This document shows positions 24,835 through 39,679 of a stretch of 64,000 nucleotides of DNA, in pieces. The notes under the pieces were generated by a model, which was given only the letters and a program-made list of their open reading frames with translations, was not told the origin of the DNA and did no database searches. Origin of the DNA: Parabacteroides goldsteinii (GTDB lineage Bacteria; Bacteroidota; Bacteroidia; Bacteroidales; Tannerellaceae). A program made the translations under genes and the position numbers. The stretch spans positions 161,119-225,118 of the forward strand of contig NZ_JADNBB010000008.1 of NCBI RefSeq assembly GCF_015550595.1, given 5' to 3'. Position 1 is the stretch's first letter. Every line of letters starts with the position of its first letter.

Positions 24835-25701
24835 ATGAAAACAATTTTAGTAACAGGTGCCAACGGACAGCTGGGTAATTCTATTCGTGTGCTGGCCGGG
24901 CAATATCCGCAATACAATTTCCTGTTTACGGATGTCGATACGTTGGATATAACAGATCCGGCAGCTGTAAAAGCTGCAGTAAAAGACAATCAGGTAAACT
25001 ATATTATAAACTGTGCCGCTTACACGGCGGTAGATAAGGCGGAAGATAATGAAGAGCTCTGCCGCCGATTGAACAGCTTTGCCGTATGTGTACTGGGTGA
25101 AGCGGCCCGTGAAGCCGGAGCAAAGATGATCCATGTCTCTACCGACTATGTATTCAGTGGTACGGGTTATTGTCCATACAAGGAAACCGACGGTACACGT
25201 CCGGTTTCTGTCTATGGCCGTACCAAACTGGCCGGTGAAGAAGGGTTGATGGAAGTTTGCCCTGATGCGGTAATCATCCGTACAGCGTGGCTGTATTCCG
25301 AGTTCGGAAGTAATTTTGTAAAGACAGTGCTCCGCCTGGGCAAAGAAAGGGATGAACTGGGTTTTGTGTTCGACCAGGTAGGGACACCTACCTATGCGGG
25401 AGATTTGGCTGCTGCGATCCTTTCCGTGGTTACTGCCGATGAAAAAGGAGCCTTTGTTCCGGGTATCTACCATTATTCGAACGAAGGTGTTTGCAGCTGG
25501 TACGACTTCACCGTGAAAATCTTGCAAATAGCCGGAATAGATTGCCGTATCCGTCCTATTGAAACAAAAGATTATCCGACAAAGGCTGTACGTCCCCCTT
25601 ATAGTGTGTTGAATAAGAATAAGATAAAAGAAACATATAAAATTGTAATACCCCATTGGGAAACAAGCCTTCGTATTTGCATGAAAAAGCTAATAATATG
25701 A
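24835..25701 (+). CDS. rfbD: dTDP-4-dehydrorhamnose reductase
   Basis: A 288-residue extended short-chain dehydrogenase that makes dTDP-L-rhamnose from dTDP-4-keto-L-rhamnose with NAD(P)H. The cofactor loop is GANGQLGNS at the N-terminus and the catalytic pair is YGRTK, preceded by STDYVFSG. The terminal PYSVLNKNKIKE segment is also typical. The other rml genes are not in the window. It is the last gene of a three-gene operon, and an ECF sigma gene begins only 17 bp after its stop, so readthrough into that regulatory gene is possible. Confidence 0.92.
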   Translation: MKTILVTGANGQLGNSIRVLAGQYPQYNFLFTDVDTLDITDPAAVKAAVKDNQVNYIINCAAYTAVDKAEDNEELCRRLNSFAVCVLGEAAREAGAKMIHVSTDYVFSGTGYCPYKETDGTRPVSVYGRTKLAGEEGLMEVCPDAVIIRTAWLYSEFGSNFVKTVLRLGKERDELGFVFDQVGTPTYAGDLAAAILSVVTADEKGAFVPGIYHYSNEGVCSWYDFTVKILQIAGIDCRIRPIETKDYPTKAVRPPYSVLNKNKIKETYKIVIPHWETSLRICMKKLII

Positions 25702-25718
25702 AAATGTTAATTTAAAAT

Positions 25719-26306
25719 TTGAAGAACCTATCGTTTGATATAGAAAAAGTAAGACAAGGTGATTGGGCTTCCTTTCACCGGCTTTTCAAGGTGCTCTATC
25801 CGCGTTTGATCACTTTGGCCTCCCGGTTTGTGGATGAGTGTACTGCGGAGGATTTGGTACAGAATGTATTTTTATTTTATTGGGAGAGAAAAGAAACGAT
25901 TGATATAAATGATATAAAATCTTTTTTATATAAATGTACTCAAAATAGTTGTCTGGATCATTTAAAACATCAAATGGTTGTAGAGGAGTATGAACGGAAA
26001 GTACGTATTGGCGAAGCCCGTTTACTTTGGATGAAAGAACATTCTGATGAGAATGAAGTAATGAAATCTGTTATTAACCATGATTTGCAGGATATAATTA
26101 ATGAATCGATTGACAAACTATCTCCCAAATGTGCAAAGATTTTCCGATTATGTTATTTTGAAGATATGAGCCACAAGGCTATTGCCGATGCAATGGGACT
26201 TTCTACCCGTACTGTGGAGTGGCATATTCGTCAAGCCATCATATTTCTCCGAAAGGATTTACATCGCCTTTTTATACTCATCTTGTGTTTTTCAACATAT
26301 AGGTAA
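25719..26306 (+). CDS. ECF sigma factor of PUL 1
   Basis: A 195-residue group-IV sigma-70 factor. Region 2 is FHRLFKVLYPRLITLASRF...CTAEDLVQNVFLFYWERK and region 4 is SPKCAKIFRLCYFEDMSHKAIADAMGLSTRTVEWHIRQA. It should direct RNA polymerase to the genes of the adjacent SusC/D locus when released by the FecR protein encoded next. The start is TTG at 25719; an in-frame stop precedes it and no ATG lies nearby. A hydrophobic C-terminal tail (LFILILCFSTYR) is slightly unusual. It lies 17 bp after rfbD. Confidence 0.9.
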   Translation: MKNLSFDIEKVRQGDWASFHRLFKVLYPRLITLASRFVDECTAEDLVQNVFLFYWERKETIDINDIKSFLYKCTQNSCLDHLKHQMVVEEYERKVRIGEARLLWMKEHSDENEVMKSVINHDLQDIINESIDKLSPKCAKIFRLCYFEDMSHKAIADAMGLSTRTVEWHIRQAIIFLRKDLHRLFILILCFSTYR

Positions 26307-26381
26307 AAAAAACGGAAAAATCTCCCCGTAGTTTTCCCTTGCTTAATCTTCATTTATATATAAGCGATAATTTTGAGCAAG

Positions 26382-27362
26382 ATGAATGAAGAACAAATCA
26401 TAAAATATTTAAAAGGTCAGTCTACTCCTGGCGAATCAGAAGAGATAGAGAATTGGATATTGAAAGATAAAGAGAATGCCGATATCTTTTTTGAAATCGA
26501 ACGACTTTGGATGTTGAAACGCGAAGCGGTTATTGTTCATTCCAGCCGAATTGAAACAGCTTATCATCGTCTGAGCAACTTATTACGACCGAAATCACAA
26601 AAGTATAAATTATTTGGTCCGCGCTATTGGAAGTATGCAGCGGTAGCTTTACTCGCTTTATTAATCACGATTGATATTTTTTATGATCGTCCCACGATTC
26701 CTGATTCGGCAAATATGGTTGAAGTACCTAAAGGCCAACGTGTGAACCTGGTTTTATCAGATGGAACGAAAGTATGTCTGAATTCAAATAGCCGTTTACA
26801 TTATCCAGCTGTTTTTTCAGGTAAACAACGTCATGTGGAGTTGGAAGGAGAAGCTTTTTTTGAAGTCACGCACGATGAAAAATGTCCATTTGTTGTACAG
26901 GTTCCGGATATGACGATCAAAGTGTTAGGTACTACTTTCAATGTAAAAGCTTATCAGAATGAAGTCACGTATGTTACGTTGGAGTCAGGAAAGGTGGAAG
27001 TCCTAACAACCGATGAGCGGGAATCTGTAATGTTAAATCCCAGTGAACAAGTTTCTTATTCAAAACAAACGGGGTTGAAACTGCATCGTGTGAATGGCAA
27101 TGCCTTTTATGCATGGAAGTCTGGTGAAATTGCTTATGTCGATAATTCTCTTTCAGAGATAGTAAAAGATTTGGAGCGTCGTTTCGATGTTAGAATAAGA
27201 ATAGAAGGACAAGGACTTGCTGAGAGAAAGTTCTCTTTACGCGTAGAGAATAATGCTACTTTATCTCAAATTCTCACTTTATTAAAAGGAACTCGCCAAC
27301 TTGATTTCAACCTAAATGGCGGGCAAGTAATAATTTATAAAAACGAATTGCCTATGGAATAA
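26382..27362 (+). CDS. FecR-type anti-sigma factor of PUL 1
   Basis: The 326-residue inner-membrane regulator has a cytoplasmic N-terminus that binds the sigma factor, one transmembrane helix (YWKYAAVALLALLITIDIF), a periplasmic FecR domain (VPKGQRVNLVLSDGTKVCLNSNSRLHYP, GEAFFEVTHDEKCPFVV, VLGTTFNVKAY) and a C-terminal DUF4974 domain (SLSEIVKDLERRFDVRI). It receives the signal from the STN domain of the SusC protein encoded next. ATG 26382 is preferred over an in-frame TTG 9 bp upstream. It is co-directional with its sigma gene. Confidence 0.93.
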   Translation: MNEEQIIKYLKGQSTPGESEEIENWILKDKENADIFFEIERLWMLKREAVIVHSSRIETAYHRLSNLLRPKSQKYKLFGPRYWKYAAVALLALLITIDIFYDRPTIPDSANMVEVPKGQRVNLVLSDGTKVCLNSNSRLHYPAVFSGKQRHVELEGEAFFEVTHDEKCPFVVQVPDMTIKVLGTTFNVKAYQNEVTYVTLESGKVEVLTTDERESVMLNPSEQVSYSKQTGLKLHRVNGNAFYAWKSGEIAYVDNSLSEIVKDLERRFDVRIRIEGQGLAERKFSLRVENNATLSQILTLLKGTRQLDFNLNGGQVIIYKNELPME

Positions 27363-27378
27363 AACGAATATAAATAAA

Positions 27379-27409
27379 GAACCGAAAATGCTCCCAACAC
27401 TTCCGGTTC
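27379..27409 (+). promoter_or_regulatory. Hairpin between fecR and susC, PUL 1
   Basis: GAACCG (27379-27384) pairs with CGGTTC (27404-27409); the loop is 19 bases. No T-run follows. A similar but stronger hairpin occupies the same gap in PUL 2. Confidence 0.4.
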
Positions 27410-27475
27410 AGAAACGATTAATCAAATAAATTTTTAATAACCTGAATTTATTACTAACTAATCATTTACAAATGT

Positions 27476-30400
27476 ATGGATTATATTATGAAAAGTTTGC
27501 TTCGATGTGAGAGATTTTCATCGTGGCACAGAAAAAGTTTATCTATTATGAGATGTCTGCTCTTATTTGTTCTCTTTGGTACTTTACCTGTTTTTGCTGA
27601 AATCACATATTCGCAATCTACCCGTTTCTCATTAGATATGGAAAACACGACAGTGCAGGAAGTACTTTCTGCTATTGAACAGAAAAGCCTGTTTTATTTC
27701 ACTTATAATACGGAACAGATCGATGTACATCGTAAAGTCTCGGTGAGCGTAAACGATAAAAATATAAAAGATGTACTAGGACAATTATTCTATGGTGAAG
27801 GTGTTAAATATGACATTGACGATAAGCATATTGTCTTGTATAAAGGTTCAAGTCGGAACATCGCTTTAATGAAATCTCAGCAAATGCGTAAGATAACAGG
27901 AACGGTTAAAGATAGCGGAGGGGAGCCTATTATCGGAGCTAATATTGTCGAAAAAGGAACAAGTAACGGCACAATTTCTGATATAAACGGACATTTTTCC
28001 CTGGAAATATCGAGTAACGGCAACTTGCTAATCTCTTATATAGGCTATATCCAGCAGAAAGTAACTCCCGGGAGAAATAATATAGTAGATGTAGTCTTGG
28101 CAGAAGATACTAAAAAGCTGGATGAAGTTGTAGTTATTGGTTATGGAACACAGAAAAAATCCGATGTTTCCGGTTCTGTAACAACTGTTTCCGGTGAAAA
28201 GCTGGCAAATTTACCTACGGCAGGAGCTGCTGATGCCTTGCAAGGAATGGCGCCGGGACTGTCAGTTAATTTTGGAACAGGTGCTCCGGGAAGCGATCCT
28301 ACTATTACCGTACGCGGTATGACATCCTGGGGCTCAAGTAACGAGCCTCTGATAGTTATTGACGGAGTGCCTGGGGATATGTCTTTTCTGAACCCGGAAG
28401 ATATTAAATCGATGACTGTTCTGAAAGATGCGGCTACAGCCGCGATTTATGGAGCGCGTGCAGCTGCTGGTGTAATTCTGATCGAAACGAATCGTGGAGG
28501 GAAGCAGGAGCCAAAGATCTCGGTTTCCGCCTATTTTGGAATGGATGACCTACCTAAACGAATGGATGTTTGTAATTCAGAAGAGTTTATAAAAGTGCGT
28601 AAGATGGCCTTGACTAATGCCGGCTTACCTCAAAGCCGTTGGCCTAAATATATTGCTGCATACGAGGAAAATCCAGGTCAGTTTGCCGATACGGACTGGC
28701 AGAAGGAATACTACCGTCGTGGTCTGACTCAAAAATATAATTTAGGATATACCGCCGGGAATGAAATAATGAATGTTGCACTGTCTGGTTTTTATTCTTC
28801 AACGGATGGTATTATTGTCGGCACAGATTCGGAAAAATTTGGTTTCCGCTTGAATTCCGATATTAAACGTGGTAAGTTCAGAATGGGTGAATCTATCAGC
28901 TATGGTCGTAAGACAACGACTCCTGAAGCAGATACCGGTTTTCCGGGTATGTACCAGACTACGAATATTGAACCTTTGGTTTCGGTTTACGATCCGGATA
29001 ACGAAGGTGGTTATGGTGGAGCAATACCCGGTATGGGGATGTCGGATGCGGCAAATCCGGTTGCTTTTAATAATCTGATCAAAACAACTAAAGCGAATGA
29101 TTATATCTCAGCTTCGGCTTACATCCAGTATGAACCGATAAAAGATCTGATCGTTAAATTCCAGGCAGGGCGTAATATGAACTTTTATCACTATAAGTCA
29201 TTTACACCGACCTATTATGTGGGAGCTAGCAAGGTAAATAAAATAGCCTCTTTATATGAAGAAAGAAGTAAGCGGACAGAAGATTTGTTGGAATTGACAG
29301 CCAATTATAATAAAACCTTTGCCGAAAAGCATAGCTTGCAGGCGTTGTTGGGTATTTCTCAGGAGGAAAATAAGTATGAAGACCAATCGGGATCTGCCTC
29401 TCAGTTTGAGAACAACGATATGCAATACCTGCAACACGGACAAACCAATTTTGCCGTGGGCGGAGGATATAATCGTTATGCGTTGCGTTCGGCTTTCGGT
29501 CGTGTTAGTTATAATTACGACTATCGTTATATGGCGATGATCTCGGCTCGTTATGATGGGTCTTCCCGTTTTGGAGAAGGTAATAAATGGGGATTTTTCC
29601 CATCTGCATCTCTGGGTTGGAATATTGCGAATGAAGGATTCTGGGAGAAGATGAAAGAGACTGTATCAACCTTCAAACTGCGTTTGAGTTATGGTGCTCT
29701 CGGTAATCAATCGATTGGTAATTATAAATATATACCTCGCCTTACTTCCAATACGAACGATCTGAATTATCCTTTTGGTGGTAATGCGATCAGTATGGGA
29801 TATGCTGTTATCGGTTTACCTTCCACGCATATTAAATGGGAAACAACATTATATAAGAATATTGGTATCGACCTGGGATTCTGGAACAACAAACTTGAAT
29901 TCTCGGCTGAAGCTTATATAAAAAATACCAAAGATATGCTATCGTCTAAAAATATCAGTACATGCACAGGCTTTGGCAGTCTTATTGTAAATGAGGGACG
30001 CTTACGGACAACCGGTTTCGAGATGCAGGCAATCTATCATGGAAGTGTAGGACGTAAATTCAAATATGATCTGGATCTGAACGTTTCACATTATAAAAGC
30101 GTCCTGAAAGAAATGTCGGATCCCGGTTATCTCGATGAATATGGTCCGGCACGAACTTATGTTGGTGGTGAGATCGGTGAGTTTTGGGTGTTGAAGACCG
30201 ATGGTATTTTCCGGAGTCAACAAGAAGTGGATGATTGGAATGCCCAGCATGGATCAAAAGATGCTGCTGGTAACTGGATTCCTTTACAACCGGCAGCTGC
30301 ACCCGGCGATATACGTTTTATCGATCAGAACGGAGATGGAAAGCTGGATTCGAACGATAAAGTAAAAGTAGGTAGTGGTAGCCCGAAAGCTATTGTCGGT

Positions 30401-30892
30401 TTCAATGTAAATCTGCGTTACGGCGACTTCGACCTGGTGGCAAACTTCTATGGTAATTTCGGTGTGAAACGCTATAATTATATGAAACGTCAGCTACAGC
30501 GTATGGATAAAGTGTTCAATTATGGTAAAGACGCATTGAATGCATGGACTCCTGAAAATCCGAATACAGATATTCCACGTGCGGTTGTAGGCGATCCAAA
30601 CGGAAATATCCAGACATCAGATCGTTTTGTCGAGAATGGTAATTTTCTGCGTCTGAATAATTTGCAGATAGGTTACAATATGCCGGCAAAAGTATGCAAG
30701 TCTCTACACATTAGTAATCTTCGTGTCTACCTAGCTGCCAATCGTTTATTCACGATCACTGGGTATAAAGGATACGATCCGGCTACTGGGGCGACATCTA
30801 ATAGCGATACCGGAACTACTTATATGGGTATAGACGATGCTTTGTATCCTTTGAGTCGTTCTTATATGATCGGTTTGAAATTTGGTTTTTAA
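27476..30892 (+). CDS. SusC/RagA TonB-dependent outer-membrane transporter with STN domain (PUL 1)
   Basis: The 1138-residue protein has a signal peptide, an STN (secretin/TonB N-terminal) domain at about 50-120 (TTVQEVLSAIEQKSLFYFTYN), a carboxypeptidase-regulatory-like domain at about 138-212 (ITGTVKDSGGEPIIGANIVEKGT), the TonB-dependent plug beginning VVVIGYGTQKKSDVSGSV with GMAPGLSV, ITVRGMTSWG and DAATAAIYGARAAAGVILIETNRG, and a beta-barrel ending in GLKFGF. It imports oligosaccharides with the SusD partner and, through STN, signals to FecR. A second in-frame ATG at 27488 is also possible. Confidence 0.95.
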   Translation: MDYIMKSLLRCERFSSWHRKSLSIMRCLLLFVLFGTLPVFAEITYSQSTRFSLDMENTTVQEVLSAIEQKSLFYFTYNTEQIDVHRKVSVSVNDKNIKDVLGQLFYGEGVKYDIDDKHIVLYKGSSRNIALMKSQQMRKITGTVKDSGGEPIIGANIVEKGTSNGTISDINGHFSLEISSNGNLLISYIGYIQQKVTPGRNNIVDVVLAEDTKKLDEVVVIGYGTQKKSDVSGSVTTVSGEKLANLPTAGAADALQGMAPGLSVNFGTGAPGSDPTITVRGMTSWGSSNEPLIVIDGVPGDMSFLNPEDIKSMTVLKDAATAAIYGARAAAGVILIETNRGGKQEPKISVSAYFGMDDLPKRMDVCNSEEFIKVRKMALTNAGLPQSRWPKYIAAYEENPGQFADTDWQKEYYRRGLTQKYNLGYTAGNEIMNVALSGFYSSTDGIIVGTDSEKFGFRLNSDIKRGKFRMGESISYGRKTTTPEADTGFPGMYQTTNIEPLVSVYDPDNEGGYGGAIPGMGMSDAANPVAFNNLIKTTKANDYISASAYIQYEPIKDLIVKFQAGRNMNFYHYKSFTPTYYVGASKVNKIASLYEERSKRTEDLLELTANYNKTFAEKHSLQALLGISQEENKYEDQSGSASQFENNDMQYLQHGQTNFAVGGGYNRYALRSAFGRVSYNYDYRYMAMISARYDGSSRFGEGNKWGFFPSASLGWNIANEGFWEKMKETVSTFKLRLSYGALGNQSIGNYKYIPRLTSNTNDLNYPFGGNAISMGYAVIGLPSTHIKWETTLYKNIGIDLGFWNNKLEFSAEAYIKNTKDMLSSKNISTCTGFGSLIVNEGRLRTTGFEMQAIYHGSVGRKFKYDLDLNVSHYKSVLKEMSDPGYLDEYGPARTYVGGEIGEFWVLKTDGIFRSQQEVDDWNAQHGSKDAAGNWIPLQPAAAPGDIRFIDQNGDGKLDSNDKVKVGSGSPKAIVGFNVNLRYGDFDLVANFYGNFGVKRYNYMKRQLQRMDKVFNYGKDALNAWTPENPNTDIPRAVVGDPNGNIQTSDRFVENGNFLRLNNLQIGYNMPAKVCKSLHISNLRVYLAANRLFTITGYKGYDPATGATSNSDTGTTYMGIDDALYPLSRSYMIGLKFGF

Positions 30893-30910
30893 TCATTAAA
30901 GAAGAATATC

Positions 30911-32434
30911 ATGAAATTGAAGAATATATTTATTGCCGGTCTGGCACTTAGTTTAGGTTTATCGGCTTGTACGGGTACTTTTCTGGATGAGAAAACAAAC
31001 CCGAATTATCTGACTCCGGGTATATTCTGGAAATCAGAAGGGGATATAATCAAGGGACTGACAGCTGCTTATGCCTATTTACAACCTAATATGGCGTGGG
31101 GAATGCCTTTCGAACGTTATATCGTAATAGATAACTATCGGAGTGATGAATTGGATTTCCGTGCTGATGTGACTTCATGGATGAACCTGGCAATGTACAA
31201 CAATACACCGAACGATGCATTGGGCTACGGTGAATGGCGCGATTTGTTTAAAGGTGTTAATTATTCCAACCAGTGTATAGACAATATTCCAACTGTAGAG
31301 GGCGTATCGGAAGAGGTAAAGAACCGCTCATTGGCGGAAGCTCGTTTCCTGCGTGCATATTATTATTTCAGGCTGTACCTGAACTTTGGAGAACGGTTGC
31401 CTTTATATGAACATGAACTGAAGGGTACAGATGAAGAATTCTATCCTGAGCAATCACAACCCGGAGTCATTACCGGTTTTATCGAAAAGGAATTAACTGA
31501 TGTGCAGAATTATTTACCGGAACCTGGTGAATGGAAACCGGAACAGGCAGGACGGGCCACTAAATATATGGCAGCAGGGATACTTGCTAAGTTTTATATG
31601 TTCCGTAATCAGCTGGATAAAGCGGAGGTAGAATTGAAAAAAATCATAGACAGTGGTCAATACGAGTTGATCGACAACTATGGCGATCTGTGGGATGGAT
31701 TGCATAAGAACAGCAAGGAAGCTGTATTCGAAGTTCAATACTCCGGGAATATGGATGGCGGTCGCCGCGAATTTAACCGTTTGGCTATCCATCTGGCCCC
31801 TAGTGACGCTGAAGGTTATGAAGAGGCATATCCCTCTTTCTGGCTATTTGATGTCATGAAGCAAGATAAAACGGTTGACGGTAATTACAGCGATCGACTA
31901 TATGCTACGATTCTGTTCGATGATCCGAAGACCAAAGCATTCTACATGGAAGAGGGCAAACAATTCAGTGATTACCATTCGAAAGACGCTATTTACTGGC
32001 ATAAGTTTGTTACTTGGGATGAGTCATTGAGTCAGTATTGGGATTGGAGTGCTTTTAATATTCCGGTAATTCGCTATGCGGATGTTCTCTTGTTATATGC
32101 AGAATGTCTTAATCACCGGGGAGCAACTTCGCAGGCTATCGACTATATTAATCAGGTTCGTGCACGTGTAAATGTTACGGCTCTCCCGAAAGACATGAAT
32201 AAGGAAGCTGTATTGAAACATTTGCAGGAAGTGGAACGTCCTTGTGAATTGGCGCTCGAAGGTTCCCGATGGTATGATCTGGTTCGTTGGGGTATTGTAG
32301 AACAGACCTTGAAAGAACATAAGAAACCATTTGTGGATAATTATGTTGACAGTAAACATAAACTGTTACCTATTCCACACGATGAATTCCTATTGAATCC
32401 CGGCTGGGAACAAAATCCGAATTTCTCCAAATAG
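30911..32434 (+). CDS. SusD/RagB nutrient-binding lipoprotein (PUL 1)
   Basis: The 507-residue surface lipoprotein has a lipobox LSAC at its N-terminus, SusD-like N-terminal helices (FLDEKTNPNYLTPGIFWKSEGDII) and the RagB/SusD C-terminal part (VIRYADVLLLYAECLNHRGATSQAIDYINQVRARVN, RPCELALEGSRWYDLVRWG, PIPHDEFLLNPGWEQNP). It caps the SusC barrel and delivers glycans. It starts 18 bp after susC, so both are cotranscribed. Ligand unknown. Confidence 0.95.
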   Translation: MKLKNIFIAGLALSLGLSACTGTFLDEKTNPNYLTPGIFWKSEGDIIKGLTAAYAYLQPNMAWGMPFERYIVIDNYRSDELDFRADVTSWMNLAMYNNTPNDALGYGEWRDLFKGVNYSNQCIDNIPTVEGVSEEVKNRSLAEARFLRAYYYFRLYLNFGERLPLYEHELKGTDEEFYPEQSQPGVITGFIEKELTDVQNYLPEPGEWKPEQAGRATKYMAAGILAKFYMFRNQLDKAEVELKKIIDSGQYELIDNYGDLWDGLHKNSKEAVFEVQYSGNMDGGRREFNRLAIHLAPSDAEGYEEAYPSFWLFDVMKQDKTVDGNYSDRLYATILFDDPKTKAFYMEEGKQFSDYHSKDAIYWHKFVTWDESLSQYWDWSAFNIPVIRYADVLLLYAECLNHRGATSQAIDYINQVRARVNVTALPKDMNKEAVLKHLQEVERPCELALEGSRWYDLVRWGIVEQTLKEHKKPFVDNYVDSKHKLLPIPHDEFLLNPGWEQNPNFSK

Positions 32435-32462
32435 AATCTGCTTAAATAACAAACAGTCACTT

Positions 32463-32496
32463 TGCAGCATTATAAGAGACCTTTTGTAACGCTGCA
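32463..32496 (+). promoter_or_regulatory. Hairpin between susD and the first hydrolase, PUL 1
   Basis: TGCAGCATTATA (32463-32474) pairs with TGTAACGCTGCA (32485-32496) with one mismatch and one G-T wobble. No T-run follows, so it is more likely a processing or differential-stability element than a terminator. Confidence 0.45.
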
Positions 32497-32520
32497 GGGA
32501 GATTGTGTGTAAATACTTAA

Positions 32521-37768
<5,248 letters not shown>

Positions 37769-37774
37769 TTAGGT

Positions 37775-37799
37775 AGGGGCAGGTTTGGAATCTGCCCCT
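37775..37799 (+). terminator. Terminator of PUL 1, overlapping the prfC promoter
   Basis: AGGGGCAG (37775-37782) and CTGCCCCT (37792-37799) form a perfect 8-bp stem followed by TCGTTTT. The -33 box of the prfC promoter lies in its loop. Confidence 0.7.
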
Positions 37800-37815
37800 T
37801 CGTTTTGTATCTTTG
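37784..37815 (+). promoter_or_regulatory. Promoter of prfC
   Basis: TTTG at 37784-37787, 20-bp spacer, TATCTTTG at 37808-37815: a near-ideal Bacteroidetes promoter, 33 bp before the start codon. It also rules out the in-frame ATG at 37813 as the start. Confidence 0.8.
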
Positions 37816-37848
37816 CCGAGTCTTTGTAAAAACAATATTAAGAATAAG

Positions 37849-39429
37849 ATGAGTCAATATTCAGAAGAGATTAAAAGAAGAAGAACGTTTGCTATTGTCA
37901 GCCACCCGGATGCCGGTAAGACTACGCTTACAGAAAAGCTGTTGCTGTTCGGAGGGGCTATCCATGTGGCCGGTGCCGTAAAGTCTAATAAGATTAAGAA
38001 GACGGCGACATCCGACTGGATGGAGATAGAAAAACAACGTGGAATCTCCGTTGCAACCTCTGTAATGGCTTTCGATTATGAAGATCATAAAGTAAATATC
38101 CTCGATACTCCCGGTCACCAGGACTTCGCCGAAGATACTTTCCGCACATTGACGGCCGTAGACAGTGTGATTATCGTGATCGACATTGCCAAGGGGGTGG
38201 AAGCACAGACCCGTAAACTGATGGAAGTCTGCCGTATGCGTAAGACCCCGGTGATCGTGTTTGTCAACAAGATGGACCGCGACGGTAAAGATCCTTTCGA
38301 TCTTCTGGATGAGATTGAAGAAGAATTGCATATCAACGTACGCCCGTTGAGCTGGCCGATCGATATGGGACAGCGTTTCAAAGGCGTATATAATATATAT
38401 GAACAGAAACTCGACCTGTATACGCCGAGTAAACAATATGTAACGGAGAAGATCGAGTTCCGCGATATCAACAGTCCGGAACTGGAAAATCATATCGGTG
38501 ATACTCTGGCCGATAAGCTCCGTGCAGATATCGAACTGATCGAAGGTGTTTATCCGGAGTTCGATGTGGATACTTACCTCAGAGGAGATATCGCTCCCGT
38601 GTTCTTTGGTTCTGCCCTGAATAATTTCGGTGTGAAGGAGTTACTCGACTGCTTTGTCAAGATCGCCCCGTCGCCCCGTCCTATACAGGCTGTCGAGCGT
38701 GTGGTCGATCCGGAGGAAGATAACTTTACAGGTTTCATCTTTAAGATCCATGCGAATATGGACCCGAACCACCGCAGTTGTATTGCTTTCGTGAAGATCT
38801 GTTCAGGTCGCTTCGAACGTAATGCGCCTTACAAGCATGTCCGTTTCGGCAAGCAGATGCGTTTCAGTAGTCCGACAGCGTTTATGGCCCAGAAGAAGGA
38901 GACGGTGGATGAAGCTTTTGCCGGTGATATCATCGGTCTGCCTGATACCGGAAACTTCAAGATCGGCGATACGCTTACCGGCGGTGAAGAGTTGCACTTC
39001 AAAGGATTGCCAAGCTTCTCTCCGGAAATGTTTAAATACATCGAGAATGCCGATCCGATGAAGGCAAAACAGCTGAACAAGGGTATCGAACAGTTGATGG
39101 ACGAAGGGGTTGCACAGTTGTTTACTAACCAGTTCAACGGCCGTAAGATCATCGGTACGGTAGGACAGTTGCAGTTTGAAGTTATCCAGTACCGCTTATT
39201 GCATGAATACGGTGCACAATGTAAATGGGAGCCTATCAGCCTCTATAAAGCCTGCTGGATCGAAAGTGAAAACCGGACGGCTTTGGAAAACTTCAAGAAA
39301 CGTAAATCGCAGTATATGGCGGTCGACAAGGAAGGTCGTGATGTCTATCTGGCCGACTCCGGCTATGTATTGACGATGGCACAGCAGGACTTCCCGGATA
39401 TCAAGTTCCACTTTACTTCCGAGTTCTGA
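37849..39429 (+). CDS. prfC: Peptide chain release factor 3
   Basis: The 526-residue GTPase recycles class-I release factors from the ribosome after termination. Its G-motifs are clear: [10 protein letters not shown] (G1), the switch region RGISV (G2), DTPGHQDF (G3), NKMDR (G4) and a typical RF3 C-terminal part ([23 protein letters not shown]). Length agrees with E. coli RF3 (529). ATG 37849 begins the conserved sequence; the 12-residue upstream extension overlaps the promoter. It is monocistronic, with its own promoter and terminator. Confidence 0.97.
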   Translation: MSQYSEEIKRRRTFAIVSHPDAGKTTLTEKLLLFGGAIHVAGAVKSNKIKKTATSDWMEIEKQRGISVATSVMAFDYEDHKVNILDTPGHQDFAEDTFRTLTAVDSVIIVIDIAKGVEAQTRKLMEVCRMRKTPVIVFVNKMDRDGKDPFDLLDEIEEELHINVRPLSWPIDMGQRFKGVYNIYEQKLDLYTPSKQYVTEKIEFRDINSPELENHIGDTLADKLRADIELIEGVYPEFDVDTYLRGDIAPVFFGSALNNFGVKELLDCFVKIAPSPRPIQAVERVVDPEEDNFTGFIFKIHANMDPNHRSCIAFVKICSGRFERNAPYKHVRFGKQMRFSSPTAFMAQKKETVDEAFAGDIIGLPDTGNFKIGDTLTGGEELHFKGLPSFSPEMFKYIENADPMKAKQLNKGIEQLMDEGVAQLFTNQFNGRKIIGTVGQLQFEVIQYRLLHEYGAQCKWEPISLYKACWIESENRTALENFKKRKSQYMAVDKEGRDVYLADSGYVLTMAQQDFPDIKFHFTSEF

Positions 39430-39462
39430 TAAAATTGAACGAACAAACTCATTCTATATAAG

Positions 39463-39498
39463 AAGAGCCGTGTCGATACTTTCAACACGGCTCTTTCT
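39463..39498 (+). terminator. Terminator of prfC
   Basis: AAGAGCCGTGT (39463-39473) and ACACGGCTCTT (39485-39495) form an 11-bp perfect stem with a T-rich tail. Confidence 0.85.
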
Positions 39499-39564
39499 TC
39501 ATCTTGTCTTAAAGATGAATCCTCTTATTGTATTTTCCAATACACAACAAAGGCCCATTGCAGA

Positions 39565-39679
39565 GGAGACCATAATTTCCCGGGCAGGAAACGCGAATTT
39601 CCTCTGCAGGAAATTGCAGTTTTCTGCGGAGGAAACTATGGTTTCCTAAGAAGGGAATTGCCGGGGGAACTGGAGTTTC
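39565..39679. repeat. Phased 22-bp palindromic array between prfC and the YjjG-type gene
   Basis: Four 16-bp units of form GGAAAC-N4-GTTTCC start at 39565, 39587, 39609 and 39631, exactly 22 bp apart; a fifth, decayed one starts at 39653. Examples are GGAAACGCGAATTTCC and GGAAACTATGGTTTCC. The 6-bp spacers (CGGGCA, TCTGCA, TGCGGA, TAAGAA) and N4 loops vary while the arms are kept. An off-register copy, GGAAC-TGGA-GTTTC, lies at 39666-39679. The units lie in the 365-bp gap 39430-39794 between convergent genes; outside the array and the prfC terminator I see nothing else there. Confidence 0.85.

Noticed and set aside
24847..25656. 269-codon minus-strand reading frame opposite rfbD
   Set aside because: Antisense shadow; the plus-strand product has clear SDR motifs.
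37813..37848. Upstream in-frame ATG for prfC
   Set aside because: It overlaps the -7 box of an ideal promoter, and RF3 proteins begin at the second ATG.
39565..39679. CRISPR-like repeat array
   Set aside because: The repeated parts are 16-bp palindromes with 6-bp spacers and variable loops; CRISPR repeats are identical, longer and separated by about 30-bp spacers, and no cas gene is near.
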